Assembly: GCA_903897205.1 (NCBI GenBank) | Contig: CAIUAS010000172.1 | Location: forward strand, 1-8,443 | From: an uncultured Gammaproteobacteria bacterium | GTDB taxonomy: Bacteria > Pseudomonadota > Gammaproteobacteria > CAIUAS01 | DNA length: 8,443 nt | Reading direction: 5' to 3' | In this document: piece by piece, positions 6,046 through 8,443 of the stretch | Layout: the number at the start of each line of letters is the position of its first letter | Position numbering within the stretch: the stretch's first letter is position 1 | The notes under the pieces: model-generated | Told to the model about the DNA's origin: nothing | Seen by the model: the letters and a program-made list of their open reading frames with translations, nothing else | Database searches by the model: none | Program-made: the position numbers and the translations under genes

Positions 6046-6876
6046 ATGCTTATTCGTTTTACTAAAATGCATGGATTAGGCAATGATTTTATGGTGGTTG
6101 ATGCCATTCGCCAATCATTTCAACCAACCCCTGAATTAGTGCGTGCATGGTCTAATCGCCGCATAGGAATTGGCTTTGATCAATTATTAATGGTCGCGCC
6201 AACTCGACATTCACAAGCTGATTTTTTTTATCGTATTTTTAATGCCGATGGCAGCGAAGTTGCCAACTGCGGTAATGGCGCGCGTTGTTTAGCACAGTTT
6301 TTGCATGATGAGAAATTAACGGACAAAAATCCTATTATTGTCGAAACATTAGCAGGTTTATTGGAACTTAAACTTGAAAGTAATAATCAAGTAACTGTTA
6401 ATATGGGCAGACCTATTTTGGAACCGGCTAAAATTCCTTTTCTTACTGAAAAACAAGCTATTTCATATTCATTAAATATCAAGCAAACAAACATTGAATT
6501 TTGTGCTATTTCAATGGGTAATCCGCATGCCGTTATTTTAGTTGAGGATATTGATGCTGCTCCCGTGGCAATAGTGGGTGCGCAATTAACTCAACATCCT
6601 GCTTTTCCAGAAGGTGCAAACATTGGTTTCATGCAAATTATAGATGCGCATCATATTCGCTTACGGGTCTATGAACGTGGCGCTCAAGAAACATTAGCGT
6701 GCGGCAGCGGTTCGTGCGCAGCGGTAGTCGCTGGAAATTTATTAGGAAAATTAGCAAATACTGTCAACGTGCAACAACCCGGTGGCGCGCTATTCATTAA
6801 GTGGGAAGGTGTAAACAACCCCGTTTATTTAACAGGACCTGCTGTTAAGGTTTTCACGGGGAATGTAAGCATTTAA
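6046..6876 (+). CDS. dapF: Diaminopimelate epimerase
   Basis: Converts LL-diaminopimelate to the meso form, used by LysA for lysine and by MurE for peptidoglycan. It is a cofactor-independent two-base epimerase of 276 residues, normal for the family, made of two similar lobes. The N-terminus carries the conserved FTKMHGLGNDF (5-15). The catalytic cysteine pair is C75 in NCGNGARC and C219 in ACGSGS; both are present. NADGSEVANCGNG (67-78) and the GNPHAV loop (158-163) form the substrate site. The start is fixed by the short lead before the conserved KMHGLGNDF block. There is no recognisable Shine-Dalgarno sequence: the 20 bases before the ATG are almost pure A and T, so initiation may rely on an unstructured AT-rich leader. 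The gene lies 105 bases after lysA with its own predicted promoter. Confidence 0.97.
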   Translation: MLIRFTKMHGLGNDFMVVDAIRQSFQPTPELVRAWSNRRIGIGFDQLLMVAPTRHSQADFFYRIFNADGSEVANCGNGARCLAQFLHDEKLTDKNPIIVETLAGLLELKLESNNQVTVNMGRPILEPAKIPFLTEKQAISYSLNIKQTNIEFCAISMGNPHAVILVEDIDAAPVAIVGAQLTQHPAFPEGANIGFMQIIDAHHIRLRVYERGAQETLACGSGSCAAVVAGNLLGKLANTVNVQQPGGALFIKWEGVNNPVYLTGPAVKVFTGNVSI

Positions 6877-6887
6877 GTTTACCAATC

Positions 6888-6917
6888 GCCTTGATTGCGC
6901 TTGCGCTTCATCAAGGC
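6888..6917. terminator. Hairpin between convergent dapF and fumC
   Basis: GCCTTGAT (6888-6895) and ATCAAGGC (6910-6917) form a perfect 8-pair stem with a 14-base loop, 11 bases past the dapF stop and 20 bases past the fumC stop. Its position between convergent genes suits a shared terminator. No T tract follows directly on either strand; the nearest on the plus strand (ATTTTTCC) is over 20 bases away. It may only protect mRNA ends or act with another factor. Confidence 0.4.
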
Positions 6918-6937
6918 TGATAGCTTTACCACTTTAC

Positions 6938-8356
6938 TTATTTTTCCAAACTGGGCCCTAACATTTTCTCAGGACGTACGGCTTGATCAAATTGTTCAGC
7001 GGTTAAATAACCCAGCTCTAAACAAGCTTGCTTGAGTGTCATTCCCGCGTGCAAGGCATGATGGGCAATTTTAGCGGCTTTATCATAACCAATCACAGGA
7101 CTTAACGCAGTAACCAACATTAAGGAGTTGTTAAGGTAAGCATTAATTTTATCGCGATTAGCTTGTAAACCAGCGATGCAAAATTCATTAAAAGACAAAC
7201 TAGCATCCGCTAATAAATTAATCGAGTGAATAAAATTTTGAATCATCAATGGTTTAAATACGTTTAATTCAAAATTGCCTTGCGTACCGGCAAAGGCAAT
7301 AGCGGCGTCATTGCCAATGGTTTGGATGCAAACCATCGTCATCGCTTCGCACTGCGTTGGATTGACTTTACCTGGCATAATTGAAGAACCTGGCTCATTT
7401 TCAGGCAAGGTTAATTCACCCAAACCACAGCGAGGGCCCGAACCTAACCAACGAACATCATTAGCAATTTTCATTAGCGCACATGCTAAAGTTTTAACAG
7501 CACCGCTTGCAAACACTAATGCATCATGGGCAGCTAATGCAGCAAATTTATTTTCGGCTGAGACAAAGGGCAACCCTGTTAATTTTGCTATTTGCGCCGC
7601 CACACGTTTGCCAAATTCAGGGTGCGCATTTAAACCGGTGCCTACTGCCGTACCACCAATCGCTAATTCATATAAATCTGCCAAGCTTTGTTCTATATAT
7701 TTAATTGCCGCATTTAATTGCGCTACATAGCCAGAAAATTCTTGGCCTAACGTTAACGGCACGGCATCTTGCAAATGCGTACGCCCAATTTTAATAATAT
7801 CATGAAATTCCCGCATTTTAGCCGCCAAACCATCGCGCAAGATTTTTATAGCAGGCAATAATTTATGCGAAACTCCTTGTGCCGCTGCGATATACATCGC
7901 AGTTGGAAAAGTATCGTTAGAGGATTGCGACATATTAACGTGATCATTGGGATGAACGGGTTTCTTGCTACCTAATTCCCCACCAGCTATTTCAATCGCA
8001 CGATTAGCAATGACTTCATTAACATTCATGTTCGTTTGCGTACCGCTGCCGGTTTGCCAGATGCGCAAGGGAAATTCATTATCATGTTTACCAGCAATAA
8101 TTTCATCAGCCGCTTTGACAATTAAATCCGCTTTATCCTGGGACAATAAACCTAGCCCAGCATTCGTTAAAGCGGCGGCCTTTTTTAGCGTTGCCATCGC
8201 CTTAATCACTTCAAGCGGCATCCGATCTTTATATTCATCACCAATTGCAAAATGATGCAGTGAACGCGCCGTTTGCGCGCCCCAATAATGTTCCGCCGGA
8301 ACTTCAATCGCGCCCATGCTGTCGGTTTCAGTGCGTATCGGTGTTTTCGTTTGCAT
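6938..8356 (-). CDS. fumC: Fumarate hydratase, class II
   Basis: Interconverts fumarate and L-malate in the TCA cycle. It is an iron-independent, homotetrameric enzyme of the aspartase/fumarase superfamily with 472 residues from the chosen start (E. coli FumC has 467). Residues are counted from the upstream ATG at 8362. TGSGTQTNMNVNEV (104-117) and SQSSNDTFPTA (145-155) bind substrate, the general acid-base H196 is in GRTHLQDA, and the superfamily signature GSSIMPGKVNP (325-335) carries the mobile-loop serine. GxALG-type or aspartase features are not obvious, and the N-terminal RTETDSMGAIEVPAEHYWGAQT is typical of FumC. Two ATGs lie 6 bases apart (8362 and 8356). AAGGG (8365-8369) is 2 bases from the first but 8 from the second, so I chose 8356. 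It faces dapF and appears monocistronic here. Confidence 0.96.
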   Translation of the reverse strand: MQTKTPIRTETDSMGAIEVPAEHYWGAQTARSLHHFAIGDEYKDRMPLEVIKAMATLKKAAALTNAGLGLLSQDKADLIVKAADEIIAGKHDNEFPLRIWQTGSGTQTNMNVNEVIANRAIEIAGGELGSKKPVHPNDHVNMSQSSNDTFPTAMYIAAAQGVSHKLLPAIKILRDGLAAKMREFHDIIKIGRTHLQDAVPLTLGQEFSGYVAQLNAAIKYIEQSLADLYELAIGGTAVGTGLNAHPEFGKRVAAQIAKLTGLPFVSAENKFAALAAHDALVFASGAVKTLACALMKIANDVRWLGSGPRCGLGELTLPENEPGSSIMPGKVNPTQCEAMTMVCIQTIGNDAAIAFAGTQGNFELNVFKPLMIQNFIHSINLLADASLSFNEFCIAGLQANRDKINAYLNNSLMLVTALSPVIGYDKAAKIAHHALHAGMTLKQACLELGYLTAEQFDQAVRPEKMLGPSLEK

Positions 8357-8364
8357 AATCATTG

Positions 8365-8369
8365 CCCTT
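8365..8369 (-). promoter_or_regulatory. Ribosome-binding site that decides the fumC start
   Basis: AAGGG on the minus strand stands 8 bases before the ATG at 8356, a normal distance, and only 2 bases before the ATG at 8362, too close for efficient initiation. It therefore favours the downstream start and a protein beginning MQTKTPIRTETD. Confidence 0.55.
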
Positions 8370-8443
8370 ATTTGCTTTTAAATAATTATTCACTTTTAAT
8401 TCATACCATGAGTTAACCTATTGGCTTGCGCTTTGGTAAACTC
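8370..8443 (-). other. fumC upstream leader, possible weak promoter
   Basis: AT-rich leader running to the window edge. TGGTATGAA (reverse complement of 8400-8408) resembles an extended -10 element, but no good -35 box stands 16-18 bases further upstream. I see no coding frame that can be supported here on either strand. Confidence 0.25.

Noticed and set aside
7275..8255. Three plus-strand open frames (7275-7730, 7507-7704, 7965-8255) antisense to fumC
   Set aside because: All overlap intact fumC and show no recognisable domain; they come from the codon bias of the real gene.
1..8443. CRISPR array, tRNA or rRNA genes, insertion sequence with transposase
   Set aside because: No regularly spaced direct repeats, no cloverleaf or rRNA-like segments, and no transposase or integrase coding frame were seen on either strand.

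Overview
The window looks like ordinary chromosome from an AT-rich gammaproteobacterium. The best clue is the order lptM-lysA-dapF (small outer-membrane lipoprotein, diaminopimelate decarboxylase, diaminopimelate epimerase), which is typical of that class. The AT-rich codon use, the kbl-tdh pair and a class II fumarase would suit a Legionella/Coxiella-like lineage, but that placement is inference only. Nothing here suggests a plasmid or phage. No stretch of more than about 300 bases lacks a gene.

Leftward block (bases 1-4414, minus strand; transcription runs from high to low coordinates). The order is a carboxylesterase of the small serine alpha/beta-hydrolase family, kbl, tdh, an ABC/SMC-type AAA ATPase, and the first 66 codons of a DUF4276-type protein that runs off the left edge. 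Kbl and Tdh form the two-step pathway from threonine through 2-amino-3-ketobutyrate to glycine plus acetyl-CoA. The last two genes are a different kind of cargo. An ATPase of this type paired with a TOPRIM-like DUF4276 partner resembles the two-gene ATPase/TOPRIM modules linked to phage defence (OLD, AbiL and PARIS are better-known relatives). Here the pair sits 3 bases behind tdh, so it probably shares the metabolic promoter. Between kbl and tdh lies a 115-base palindromic element with perfect 25-base inverted arms, the most unusual non-coding structure in the window.

Central divergent region (4415-4549). It holds a stem-loop followed by a T-rich tract on the minus strand, probably a leftward terminator, plus the ribosome-binding sites of the two divergent units.

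Rightward block (4550-6876, plus strand). It contains lptM (45 codons), lysA overlapping it by one base, and dapF after a 105-base gap with its own good sigma70-like promoter. LysA makes L-lysine from meso-diaminopimelate. DapF makes that meso-diaminopimelate, which also feeds peptidoglycan. LptM assists maturation of the LPS translocon.

Right end (6938-8356, minus strand). fumC (TCA-cycle fumarase) is convergent with dapF; a hairpin lies between them. The last ~80 bases are the fumC leader.
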